This document shows positions 21,976 to 34,559 of a stretch of DNA of 64,000 nucleotides, piece after piece; within the stretch, counting starts at the first letter, position 1; the number at the start of each line of letters is the position of its first letter. The notes beneath the pieces were generated by a model that ran no database searches, was not told where the DNA came from, and saw only the letters and a list, made by a program, of their open reading frames with translations. The translations under genes were made by a program, and so were the position numbers. This DNA comes from Physcomitrium patens (Eukaryota; Streptophyta; Bryopsida; Funariales; Funariaceae): NCBI RefSeq assembly GCF_000002425.4, contig NC_037267.1:7639396-7703395 (forward strand), written 5' to 3'.

Positions 21976-23258
21976 ATTTCTGCCCAGAAAAATGTACACA
22001 ACAATGCCAGGCGCCTATGTGTCAACTAGTAGATCTCTCAATAATAGATAATGGCTCTGAAGAGCATTCAGAAGACATTCACCCAAGCGTGAAAAGAGCA
22101 GTACGATCCCAACAAAGTTTATCCGTGTCAATGTCTGGCCTTCACCACTTCGATGGAACTCTCATTCGTGCATACAGGAGGTATCGTTTCTCTTTCACCA
22201 ATCCATCAAACATGGACACATTCTGTCTCATATTGCAATGAGAACAAAAAAACATTCCAAATACTTTACAGGTTCCTACCACTCCTCGGTCCCTCATCGT
22301 AGAATCCAAGTTGTGAGCCACAAAGCTCTATAATAAAAGTTGCACCATCCAGGTCAGCTTATCATTGTCCTGAACGCAACACGTATTCTAGCCCTGGAAG
22401 TTATTGACGCTGGTTATATGAGCGGCTATGTTGGGAGTCAGTGGTCTAATTCCACCAACGCATTGTCGTACTGTACGAAGGCGTCCTTGTGAGATGCGGA
22501 ACGTGGTACCAGAAGTGGTAAGGCATAGTACCATATGCCGTTCGCTTTTATTTGTGAGAAGTGGCAATTGAGGTCACAGTTTGTGTCGTCGTATGATTCC
22601 AGAGGGCAGACCAGCGACTAGAGAGGGAGACCTTTGTTACGATCCAAAGGCAAACAATAGACACTTGCATTCCACGATTGTACTATTTCGAAAAACAAAT
22701 ATACTAACTTGTGCAAAAACTTTGTCGGTTTTTCATCTTATGTATGTTGTTTCAGTGATTCAGTTCGCGGCTCATAGTGAGGGTGACATTTGTGTTTGAG
22801 AGGAGATTTTGTGTGTGTGTCTGTGTGTGTGATGATTATATGGAATTCACTCTCAGAAGGCATACTTCAGCTTGTGACTCGACCTTGTGAACGAATCCTT
22901 CACTGCTAAAGGTGTTTTGTTGAAGAAGACAATGATCAAATCATGGGCTGCTGCCTTTTTTGAACAGTCACATGACTATTCACAAGTTTGGCCTCTAAGA
23001 GGCATTCTATTAAAAGAAAATTATAACCTGGTTTCAGAGTTTAATGAATTTTCCACACGGGATTCGAACATATTCAACACGACTTCCCCCAACAGAATTA
23101 CCACAGGTCGCTGTTCAATTCTCCTCCGCCCCTTCCATCTTTATTAAATGCTATCAACTATGACTTGAACATAGTGTTTAGCAAGTGAATTAAATTTTGT
23201 TGAAATTCTAACTAACTCTATAGAATCCTCTAGCTGAATTGAAATCAGAACAAGAGCC

Positions 23259-23290
23259 TTCTAAGATAAATACCGGTATTTATCTTAGAA
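23259..23290. repeat. Perfect 32-bp palindrome
   Basis: TTCTAAGATAAATACC followed without a spacer by its exact reverse complement. Directly to the right are a 17-bp direct repeat (AATAGGGAGGTCACAAG at 23289-23305 and 23331-23347) and a duplicated AGGACAAAGACA. Confidence 0.92.
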
Positions 23291-23599
23291 TAGGGAGGTC
23301 ACAAGGACAAAGACACAAAAGGACAAAGACAATAGGGAGGTCACAAGACAGCTGGAGTAAAACACAATATCAAACAGAATCTAACCTAACTACCAACTAT
23401 CATTATGCAATAAAGGAACAATAGACAAAGAACAAGAAGTCACTTGATGTTTTGTGTAAACCACTAACTTACAAGTCTCAACGTCTTCTCTTGGTACTGA
23501 GTGAACCAAAAAACCATAACTATGGGCAAATCAAAGCAAAGGTTGAAGGATAGATGTTGCTACAATGTTGATAAAGATGGTAAGAAAGTATGCAAAAAT

Positions 23600-24552
23600 A
23601 TTGTAGTTGGAATTATTAGCCATACTATAAAGAATGCATATTATTTTTTAATTAGTGTAGTGAAGTTATACAATTAATAAGAAGCATAAGAAGGTTATCA
23701 ACTCAAAGAGAGTATGTTCTAGTATCAAATATAGATTTTTTAAATCTTTTAATAGTATTTTATATTTAATTTTAATAAAACTCTCAAAAATAATTGATTG
23801 TCTTTGATAAGGAAGATGATTTTGAATATAATCTTGTATGTTAGCATTTAAGATGATTTCATGTTGAAAATTAGTTTGATGAAAAAAGAGTCTTGTAGAA
23901 TACCTTATAGAATTGATACTAAGATAAAGATGAGTTATTTAGTTATATATTGTACTTTGATATTAATTAATAAAACAAGACGGTTATTATTGACTAATAA
24001 TTCAACATACATCATTTTAATAGCAATTTTATTAAATTGGTAAAAAAATAAAGGTTATATTTGGTTTAACTAAAAGACAAACTAGCATTCTACAAGTAAA
24101 GATTAATTTCTTCATATCAAGCTCTTGGAGATTGCTTAAGATCATAGATCAATTTTTTTAGTTGGCAAACTAGAAGTTCTTTGCCTTAAACCACAATGCC
24201 TAGTAGTTGTTATGTAAAAATGAATTATTTTAAGTGTTTTATTGAGAAATACAATAATTACATCAATGTCAAAAAGTAACCATCCAAGAAAGACTCTGAG
24301 TATAAATAATGGTTTGTAAAGTAGTCCATACAACAATTTATACTAAGGTCTCTTCATAATCAATGCCATTCTTTTGTTCAAATTTGCAAGCCACTAATAA
24401 AGTTTTTAATTATTGATGAGTTAAATTTATGATTGATTTAGTGTAATTAATCCATCAAGTAGTAAGAACATGTGTGCCTGGAAATAAAAGGATTAAATTC
24501 TACATGTAATTGCAAAAAAAAATTAAATTAAAATTTTGAAATTATTGTTTGC

Positions 24553-24584
<32 letters not shown>

Positions 24585-25910
24585 TTCTTATTCTAAATAA
24601 AACCAAATTCTTTTTTAATTCCAAAAAATCTCTGTACTTATATAGCCATTATCATCTCCATCTTGCAATGGAAGTAGAATATTAGTTAGGTTAAATGGAC
24701 CATTAGAAATAAGGTGCTGAAAAAAGAGCAAAAACAAAGGTGACATTAGAAAATAATTTTCTTACAATTTTTTTAATAAAAATAATACTTCTATTGATGA
24801 TAATGCATCTTTAAGTGGAATTATATGATTATTATGCTTTGATTTGATTTTCATAATTTATAAATATAATACAAAAAAATTTAGCACCAAGTTTAGATTT
24901 AAGATAAGGTAGGAGTAAGACGTATGCAATGCATCCTAAAACCTTGAAGTGTAAGATAAGTTTTTTTGTAGAGATATTCAAAAGAAATATTAAAATAAAT
25001 AATTTTGATAGAATAAGGATTTAAAATTTGGTTAATATTTCTTATAGATTTTAGCCATAAAAAAATAAAAAAATAGATTTGATAAAAATATTAGGAGCTG
25101 CTTCTAGTAATGACCAAATTTTTAATTTTGCTATTCCATTCTAATGAAGAGAACATGAAAATGTAAGTTATCCATAAATGTCCTTTTTATTATGTTAATT
25201 TAGAAATTTAATAGAAATAGATTCTCTACTCCAATCAATTTTTAAGACTTTGGTCTGAAATTTAAGTTTAATAGTATCAAAATACGTAAGAATAAAAGTC
25301 AAGATGGAGCCACATAAACCAATTTGTAGTAATCCTAATGGTCAAGTTGAATGAGCTGTTGTATGCTTGGAAATACAATCTTAACAATACTTTGTCTTTC
25401 CTATGAATTTTACAAGAACAATTTGATAGTTACAATTAACAAAGGCCATTTATAAGTTATTTTTAAAAGATGTAGTAAATTCTTTTATGAATAATATACA
25501 AAAGTTGTTAATGCCTTAAGATAGAATCATTCAAGAAAAAAAACAATAAATGCAAGAATATGATCATTTGTCTCAAAATCGATATTAACAAGTATTCAAA
25601 TATTACAAATGTTCAAAAATTAAAAATCAATCTAAAATTTGTATTTGTAGAGATTATTAAAATAATATCAAAGATATATAAGTGAGTATGATTGTGGTTA
25701 TTTTGATAATAAATGAAGTAAGATTTGCAATGGAAATAATTCTATTGCCATCATCAGTAAGTTTGCTTACAAAGAAGATATTCTATTTCATACCAAATAT
25801 ATATTAAATATATAAAATATTTTTATTTATTTATATATATATATATATAAAATTAAAATTTATTGATAGCCATGATATGAAAAAAAAATTAAAAAGAATT
25901 AGTTGCAAAA
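23600..25910 (-). pseudogene. Decayed Ty1/copia polyprotein remnant
   Basis: Minus-strand fragments lie in the order expected for copia. Protease to integrase boundary: VSKLTDDGN and FTSFI-like, at about 25700-25800. Integrase: KVLKIDWSRES at about 25210-25260, and NGIA..KN followed by SLLEAAPNIF at about 25080-25130. Reverse transcriptase: LLVACKFEQKNGIDYEETL at about 24350-24410. Many stops and frameshifts are present, so it is an old copy. LTRs could not be delimited. A poly-A of 28 lies at 24553-24580. The gag end would lie right of 25910, where element A begins, so A may have inserted into this copy. Confidence 0.75.
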
Positions 25911-25924
25911 TCAAATAAATAAAC

Positions 25925-26455
25925 TATCAAGAAGATGAATCTCAAAAAAATAAAAGATTAATAAACTCTTGTGTCACTTAAAAAGACTAGAAAATCATTC
26001 AAAGATGATATAATATTATACTAGAATGGCTATTGCCAAAGATAAGAAGATTAAAAAGTCTTGAAATAAGACTATGGACTAAAAAAACATTGACAAGGAT
26101 GAAGAAGGCTTCATTCTTATCTCTATATATATTTTTAACTAAGAGTTGTGTAGAAACGTTCTATAAGACCTCCAACATAAGTTCAATTTATAAGAATTCA
26201 TGTCTTAACTTACAAAATAAGTTTCTTATAGAAATGCCACATCATTAGTTTGTATCATAAGCTAGCTACATGTGCGACACATGGCTAAGTTATTGGTCAA
26301 GTTTCTAATCTATTCAATTAATTGTAAATATATATAAAATCAAATATGTTTCTATAAAGCTTCTAAAAAACTTTGCCATAATATAATATCAAATCTACAT
26401 ATATTTATCTTCTATCTAGCACTTTTTATTTAGATAAATATGTATATCCATGAAA
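25925..26455 (-). repeat. Gypsy LTR, 3' LTR of element A
   Basis: Starts TATCAAGAAG and ends CCATGAAA. It shares with the other LTRs of the family the central block GGAATGGCTATTGCCAAA-like, the GAAGAAGGCTTCA hairpin and the TATATA element. Followed by TTATCTCTCC, the complement of a purine tract. Confidence 0.88.
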
Positions 26456-27049
26456 TTATCTCTCCTTTTAGGTATGAGTTCCACAAAGAATAGTCATCAC
26501 ATATTGAAGAAGTCCAAGATGTGGCAAGTTGTGTTTGTCACATATTTTGATTTTTGTTTCTTTTGAAGGTAATTGATAGATTTTCTCAACTATTGATAGT
26601 ATCATACACCATGGCAAGAAGACCACCATGTTATTTAATCATTATTCAAGCTTTTGTAATTTCTTTCAAATAAAATATTTGAAATACCATCAGGAGTTGT
26701 TTTTATCTCTAATAAAATCATCAAACATTAAGAGTCTCTTCTAAGGTCATGATATAAAATATGTTGTATCTTGTCATCTATTTGAGGAAAAATATGTTAT
26801 TTTTTAAGATCTTTATTTCTATTATTTTTTCTTAAAAGATATGACAATTGTAATGTCTTATCTGATAAATCAACAAATAATAGCTCTTAAGTTGAATCTG
26901 CTAATTATTAGTTTTCTATCTCTTTAGTACTACAAATATATAGAAACTATAAACAAAGATAGAAGATAGAATGTTATCATCTTTGAATCTTGTTTCTTTT
27001 ATAACAAATATTTGCTATTCTTTATCTTGGTTTGATGGATGTCATTGAT

Positions 27050-28718
27050 GAAAAATAATTTTTTTTTTGTTGTATTTATAAGATTATTTATTGGCTTCTA
27101 TATACATTCATTAATATCATATCAATACTAATAAATAAGATTTTTTAACCTATTTTGACACAACCTTGAGCCTAAAACTTTATCCACCTCAAACTCTTGA
27201 TTACTATTCACTTCTATAGGAGAATGTGTTATTTGTCTTTTTTTCAAGATATTCACTATCTAATATGGTTTAAAAAGAGACATATAGAATATGAAATTGA
27301 TCTTTATAGACTTTGATAGATGTAATCAATAAGCAATTAAATTAATTTGCTTATAAATAAAAAAATAATTTAAACCTATAATAATCCAAGTTATCAAAAG
27401 AGTGATTAATTTTGATATTGAGACAAAGTAATCATATCTTATTACCAATGCAAAATTGAAGTTGTTCTTTATAATAGACATCTACATTGGTCTTTATTCA
27501 TTATTGAACTTCTATTAGTTGTATCTTTATTGTTATATATAGCTTAAATAAACAATTTGATGAATCTTTCACTATAAGATTATCAATTTTTGTAAAGTTA
27601 TAAGTATCAAGTCATATGTGATAATTGTAATTAGAAAAAATAGATGTTTATTGCATAGCAAAATTTACCATATTATTATAAGCAAACTCTATCAATGATA
27701 AAAAAAATTCTTCAATTATTTCATTGGTAGTTGATGGTATACTTTAAATACTACTCCAAAACTTGGTTTACATGCTTTGTCTATCCATTGATTTGAGGAT
27801 AATAAGTCAAAGATAGTTTTGTATCCACCTTAAAAATCTTAAAAAGATTCTCTAAAATCTTGATAAAAATTGAATCCTCCTATTTGATATAATATCCTTG
27901 AATAATCCATGATAGCAATAATATTGTAAAAAAAAAATTAAGTTATTTTTTTTTACCTATGATAAATTTTATATATAATATAAAATATACTATCTTGGTA
28001 AAATGACCTACTATCACAAATATAGAATCATACAAACCTAAGACTAGAAGATCTGTGATAAAATCCATAGAAACATAAGACCATTATTATTTCAAAATAT
28101 ACGATGATTAAAAAAGTCCATAAGATTGATGATGAGGAGTTTTTTATCTTAAAAAAATGTCATATGATTGTATAAAGTCTTTGACTACCTTTTACATTTG
28201 AGGCCACCAAAAATCTTTCAATATTAGCTCCAAAGACTTATTGTATCTAAAAAGTTTGGCTGTAGAAAAATTGTAATGAGCTTGAAGAATACATAATTAT
28301 ACTTTGTCTTTTCAAATATATAATTATTCTTAAAAATAGAATAGATTAGTCTTGAACTCAAATCTAAAAGTCTCATAAGACTTAGAAGAATTAATCTTAA
28401 TATCATGAATAAGATGATTAAAGTACATATTCAATTTAACTTGCCTCAAAAAGGTTGAATCAATAATTAATGTTGATTTTATTGCTTGAAGATGAAAATA
28501 CTTTAGCTTTAAGAGAATTATTCTTTGTTGATTAAAAACTATATTTTTTTTAAGTGTAAGAAAAGAATATTTAAGAAGAATGTCTAAAAATTTTTTTTAT
28601 TTTTTAAGTTGCATAGTAATCTTAAAATCAAATCTTAATAAAAACATGCTTCAATGAGCTTGGCAACAATTCAAAATACGTACTGATATAAAGTACTCAA
28701 GATTTTTGTGATTTATTA
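27050..28718 (-). pseudogene. Element A integrase with chromodomain remnant
   Basis: Position by position it corresponds to 41950-43620 of element C: chromodomain at about 27050-27250, integrase at about 27400-28450, then the RNase H tether. Numerous stops and small indels. The zinc-binding region reads HYNFSTAKLF in place of the intact H..H pair. No function possible. Confidence 0.75.
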
Positions 28719-29658
28719 TTACAATGAAAAAATTTATATTAAAAAAATATAGAATTTATGGCTACAACTAGATATGATCAAATAATAACTTTCATTCAAA
28801 TAAAATCTATTAACTCATATTCATGATAGTATGTAGGAGTTGTCACCCTTTTTCTTTGCATTAATTGCTATAGCTCCATACTTCACTAGATTTGAATATG
28901 TGATGGTTTTTTGAAGAGCTATTTAGTTTGTACATATGCAAATCAAATCTCTCTTCTTAAAATTTTCCAAAACATATTTTATGAGCAAACAAAGCTATTA
29001 TTCATATTAACACAAGGCAATTGACTCATTCTTATCCAAAAAGGTACTACAATCTCGTACTAAATCTTCTCAAAGCAACTAAGAACTTTCTGAAAAGCTT
29101 ATAAAGAGAAGAAAAATTCTTCAAAATATCAACTTCAAATTCAAAATGCACTACAAAAAAATCCTCAAAAAAAATTCTTCAATAAAATTTTGAAAAAAAA
29201 TCCTAAAAAATAGTTGATTCTATCTTCATTAAAAAATACACTACATCTTAATACTATCTTTTTTTAGAAAAAATAAGAAATTTTTGAAAATAATAAAAAC
29301 CTTCTTTTAAAATCTCAAAATAAAAAACTAAACATACTATCAAAAAACCTCCAAAGAAAAACCTTAAAAAACAATTCCAAAGATAAGTCTTCAAAAGTAG
29401 CTAGTTCTCTCTTTATTCAAAAATACATTACATCTTCATATTCATTCTTCTTGAAGGAAGTAAGAACAATATAGAATTCTAACAAAGAGAGTAATAACTT
29501 CTTTAAATCTAAAAATAAAAAAGTAAATATACTATGGAAAAACCTCAAAAAAAAAAACCCCTAAAGAAAGACGTCCAAAGAAAAATCTTGAAAAGTGGCC
29601 AATTTTTTTTTTTTTTTTTTTTCTTTTTTTCAAAAACACAATGAAACTTCATACTAAT

Positions 29659-31821
29659 TGTGAGGCCAAATTTCACCATTTGATGAAACCTATGCTACAC
29701 AACAAGTCCAAGAGGTGGAATTGGAGAGCTCTCAATTGTATAATTGTTAGATTAATTTAAATCTTTATATTAAAAATTCAATTAGTTTTAGGCCTTTCAA
29801 GCAATGGTTACCAACATTAAATTAATATTTTAAATGGAATTTACTATGCAAACATAATAAAAATAATTAATTAAGTTATTACTATTAATTGACCATAAGA
29901 ATAAAAACTTAAGTTTGAATTAAAAGCTAAGTTAAAAGTTAAGTTAAAAAAGTTACAATTAAAAATTAAGATTAAAAAGTTAAGTTAAAAGTTAAAATTA
30001 AAAGGTTAAGTAAAAACAAGTAAGTTAAAATTTAAAATTAAAGGTTAAGTGAAAAGTTAAAATTAAAAGTTAAAATTAAAGTTAAAAGTTAAAGTTAAAA
30101 ATTAAAGTGAGAATCTTAAAGGTTAAAAGTTAAACTTAAAATTTATTACCCAAAAAGTGAAATTTGGAGCTTACAAGTCACTGTGAAGACGATAGTAAAA
30201 ATAAAGTGAGATGTAAAACCGAAGGTACCTTGACAACACGTAAGGATTGAAGGCAGCAACCCCCTTCTACTCCAAAATTCGCCAAAATTTGTAATCGGCT
30301 TCAATTTGAACGATTCTTAGCTTGTTGTAAGGCTGACTTAAAGGCGCTTTTGATCCAACAATCCTTGTTGCAATCTAATGATCCAATCGTGAGGATTCCT
30401 CCTTTGAAGTTGAATGATCCAAACTGCTGCGGTGACCAACTCTCTTAGAAATTCACTAGAAATTCAGATTGTCTTAAAATTCAACAAAACTTGTGCCTTT
30501 CAGAGCTTAGCTTATAAAGCTTGATGCTTCCAAAATTTCTAATAAATCCAATTACTAGGCGCTAAGAAATGCCTTTCAAAACTTGAATGATGCAAACTGC
30601 AAAGGTAGTCGACTCCCTCAAACTCAGAAATTCACCAAAAATTCCTTCTTACTCCAAATCAAGCAAGTCTTATCTTGTTGGAAAGCTAACAACAATATCT
30701 ACAAATATTCAGAATCTCACATTGAAAGAACAGAAATTGAGTGACTGATTGAAGAAAATCCGAGGCCCTTGAAACCCTTGGGATATTTGGAAAGCCGAGG
30801 AGATATCTACTTCAATGAAACATATTTTAAAACTTAATGACCATCCTTCACAATGCAATATCCATACATACACAATCACAAGGTTCACAATGAGGATTAA
30901 AATCTAAATAAAATTAAGATTAGGGTTTTGGCCAAATTTTGGCATGGCTTCGCCCTTCACCCAAAAGAGGAGAGAGAGAGGGCTTAGAAAACCAAGCCTC
31001 TCTTATACAATTGAGTGGAGGCTCGTAGAAGGGTGGCTACATCTCAACCCTTGATTTTTAAGATCCCTAATCTAGATCTACGGCCTTCATTCATCCAAGA
31101 GCCAATCTCGTTATCAAGGCTGATGGCTCTTGTAAGTAGTCAAGAAAGCATTTTTTTGTAAATCTAACTTCACTATTGTGTTCAAAACACCTTTTTAAGC
31201 TAAGATCGACTTCTCACATGCCTCAATCCATGCTTAATTATAATTTTCATGGAAGTTTTTACTTACAAGGATCTTAGCAATTTTTGTGAAATTCTTCAAA
31301 ATGAGAATTTCATTGCTTCTCTTGTATTTTGAAGGAGAGGTTGCTGATCTTGTTTTCTTCACTCCACGAGGTAAATCCGGTGCCACCATTGCATTAAAAA
31401 GACTCTCATTAAGTAGAAGAACCACCATGCCACTTAAATTTATCAAATTTGGAGGAAAATCCAAAATTACCATTGTTAACTTTACTAAATCTTTTAGAGA
31501 ATTATAACTCCAACTCCTAAATCATGTGAATGATTATAGATGCACTCATAGGCTTTTAATCAACCCTTATAGTAATGATTAACAACCTCTAAATTATTAA
31601 ACTAACTAAGTTGCTATTCTAATTTTTTAACTCTTATCACTTTAGTCCTAATTAACCTAATTCAAAGAATTAGGCTATAATTTATACCATCAAGGGTTGT
31701 AATCCTAAAAATTCTATAAAACTAAATTTTACTTATATAAATCCTAATCTAACATGTTTAATTATCATAAAATAGGAAAATAATAAAAATTTAAATTTTA
31801 GAGTATAATTGAGAGCTCACA
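29659..31821. mobile_element. Solo LTR, 2163 bp (family Z)
   Basis: Begins TGTGAG and ends CTCACA (perfect 6-bp inverted ends, TG...CA), and is flanked by CTAAT on both sides (29654-29658, 31822-31826). No internal domain, so it is a solo LTR or a non-coding element. GC content in its middle (30180-31200) is higher than its surroundings, indicating a younger insertion. No other copy is in the window, so the superfamily is unknown. Confidence 0.8.
29930..30130. repeat. AGTTAAA-type minisatellite inside LTR Z
   Basis: About 15 imperfect copies of AAAAGTTAA / AAATTAAAAGTTAAG units in tandem. Confidence 0.85.
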
Positions 31822-32101
31822 CTAATTCTTTTAAAAATAAGATTTTTTTAAAAAAAGCTAACGAAGATAAGAACAATTCTTCAAAAATTAAAATAAAAAT
31901 TCAAAAATACACTTAGAAAAAATCTCTAAAGAAAAATCTTAAAAAATGGTTAGCTCTTTTTTTATACAAAAAATTACTTTTTATTCCTACTAATTTTTTT
32001 TAGACTAAATGAATGCTTTTTAAAAAGCTTATAAAGAAAAAAAATAACTTTTCAAAATTTTAAACATAAATTTTTATAATATTTAATATCATTTTTATAT
32101 A

Positions 32102-33440
32102 TTATACTATTTTTTGGTACAATATTATAAACATAGTATTTAGATTAGAAGTACCTTCCAAATAATAATGCCATTTTTTAAATGATTCTGTAATTATAAG
32201 AAGTTCTTTATTGTGGATCTTATAATTAATCTGAGTTGATGAAAATATTTTAGAATAAAAAGGTATCAGATGGAGCTTATCTTTTATTCTCATGTGTAAT
32301 AAAATTACACCTATAGCAAAATCTACTGCATATGTTTCAATAAAAAATGCCTTAAAAAAATTAATGCAATGTAAAATTGGTGCAAAAATAAATGTTGTTT
32401 TTACGGCTTCAAAAGATATTTTAGATTCTTTGCTCTATTCAAATTTTTTTTAAATGTTAGAGAAGTAAGAAGAGCTATAACTTGAAAAAAGTTCTTAATG
32501 AAGATCTGATAATAATTAGTAAATTCTAAAAAATATTAAAATCTTTAATTTTTTTTGAAATCTTTCAATCTAAGATAGTTTGAATCTTCTTAGAATCCAT
32601 CATAAGGCCACTATTCAAAATAATGCATCTTAAAAAATCAACTTGATTAATGTAAAATACTCACTTTTTAAACTTGGTATATAATCCCACATCTTTTAGT
32701 TTTTTTAATACATAACAAATATAAAATTCATGCTCTTTTTTGTTCTTAGAATGGATTAAAATATTGGCTAGATAAAAAATGACAAAATCATCAAGAAACT
32801 TACAAAAGATATCATTCATTAAATTTTGAAATACAAATGGTATATTTATGAATCTAAAAAGCATGACATTATATTCAAAATTTCCATACTTGATTAAAAA
32901 TAGAATCTTTTATTTATATTTTTTTTAATATGTATCAAGCTATATGCTTCTTATAGGTTTATTTTTATATAGATCATTTCTTGATTGAGTTCATCAAGAA
33001 GTCTTGAAATCAAAGGTAGTGGATACTTATTTTTAATGGTAATCTTATTGAATTCTCAATAATCTACACACATTTGCAAAGATCTATCTTTTTTCTCTAC
33101 AAATAAGATAGAAGTTCTTATTGGAGATTTAGAATGGCATATGAAGTTTTTAGTCAACCTCTTATTAATATACTCTTAAGCACAATGAACTTTTTTTGTG
33201 ATAGGCTATATATTGGTTCAAATGGTACTTGAACTTTATCTTAAAGATCAATGGAATAGTCATAAAAATGATGTTTTAAAAAAAATATTTATATTTTTTT
33301 TCTCAAAAATGTCTTGATAATTTTGGTACTAATTTGATTCATCTTTAATAAGAGTTTATTTTTTTATTGAATATATGAAAGCTTTTGCACTTATTAATAA
33401 GGATTTGATTATATTGAACTAATGAGTTTTTATTCAACTA
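32102..33440 (-). pseudogene. Element A reverse transcriptase / RNase H remnant
   Basis: RNase H at 32102-32330 (NYKIHNKELLIITESF) and reverse transcriptase at 32560-33200 (INDIF-like, MNDIFCKFLDDFVIFYLANI). The catalytic YxDD reads YLAN, so both Asp are lost. The segment before it has the TGA after the ILD residues that is also found in elements C and E. It ends at the insertion of element B at 33445. Confidence 0.8.
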
Positions 33441-33445
33441 GCAAG

Positions 33446-33983
33446 GTGTCAAGGATATGAATCTCAAAGAAAAAAATCCTCAATATATTATTGTGATACT
33501 TAAAACAACTAAAAAATCACTCAAAGATGATATGATGTTAAACTAGAGTGGCTATTGCCAAAAACAAGAAGACTAGAAAGTCTTAAAATAAGACTAAAGA
33601 TTAGAAAGGCATTGACAAGAATGAAGAAGGCTTCACTCTTACTTCCATATATACTCTTAACTAGGAGCTATATGGTGATGTCCTTTAGGATCTCTAAAAC
33701 ATGTTGATTTTAGAATAAAAGTATCTTTACTTATAAGGCAAATTTTCTATATGTGTACAACATAGTTAGCTTTTTCTATAAGCTACCAATACATGATAAA
33801 CTTATTGACTAAGTTTTTAAGTTACTAATCAATTATAAATATATAAAGTCAAAACAATGTTTATGAAGCTTTTAAGAATCTCTTCTAAAAGATATTATGA
33901 AATTAATCTATTTTTATCTATTTTTATCTAATTTTATATAATTATATAGATATATATTAGAATATCTATTTATATCCATGATA
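33446..33983 (-). repeat. Gypsy LTR, 3' LTR of element B
   Basis: TGTCAAGGATATG ... CCATGATA, 538 bp. Followed by a pyrimidine tract TTACCTACC (polypurine tract in sense). Confidence 0.88.
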
Positions 33984-34559
33984 TTACCTACCTTTTTAGG
34001 AACAACTTCCATGATGAACAATCTTCATATCTTTAAGAAATCTAAGATGCGACGAATTATATTTGCTACATATTTTGATCTTTGTTCTTTTCAATGATGA
34101 TTGATAGGTCTTCTCAACCATCAATAGTATCCCATATTAAGGCAAGAAGACCACCTTATTATTGAGGCCTTTGAACTTCCTTTAAATAAAATATTTAGAA
34201 TATTGTAAAGAATTATTCATACCTCTAATGAAATCACCAAATATTGGGAGTCTCTTTCAAAGTTGTGATACCAAATACGTTGTATCTTACTATCTATTTG
34301 AAGAAGGACATGTCATTTTTGAGGATCTTTATTTTGATTTTGTTATTTTGAAGATTGTGAAAATCACAATGTCTTATTTGGCTAGTCAATAAATGAAAGC
34401 TCTTGAGTTAAATCTATTGGTTATTGATTCTCCATCTCTTTAGTGTCACAAATATATAAAATCTATAAAAAATAATAGAAGGTAGAATATTATCTTTCTT
34501 TGATCTTGTTTATTTTATAGTAAAGATTTGTTATTCTTCATCTTAGTTTTGATAGATGT

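Larger units (their letters stand above)
20789..23230. other. Channel gene upstream region and intergenic DNA
   Basis: Ordinary composition. 20789-21300 should contain the first intron, any 5' non-coding exon and the promoter of the channel gene. A plausible non-coding exon ends at a CAA|GTGAGC donor near 20865. The rest has only short open frames (for example 22017-22241 plus) with no recognisable domain. Confidence 0.5.
28719..32122. repeat. Insertion with ~187-bp tandem units, split by a solo LTR
   Basis: Sequence foreign to the gypsy family between RNase H pieces of element A, with TATTA at both sides (28714-28718 and 32123-32127) as a possible target duplication. It contains five imperfect tandem units starting near 29045, 29235, 29421, 29631 and 31965. 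Units carry TACACTACATCTT-like, AAAACTTATAAAG-like and CTTGAAAAGTGGC-like blocks. Spacing is 186-210 bp, and 187 bp for the fourth unit once the 2163-bp LTR inside it is subtracted. No coding potential. Confidence 0.65.

Noticed and set aside
22017-22241. 74-codon plus-strand ORF as a gene
   Set aside because: Nothing recognisable and no supporting exons nearby.
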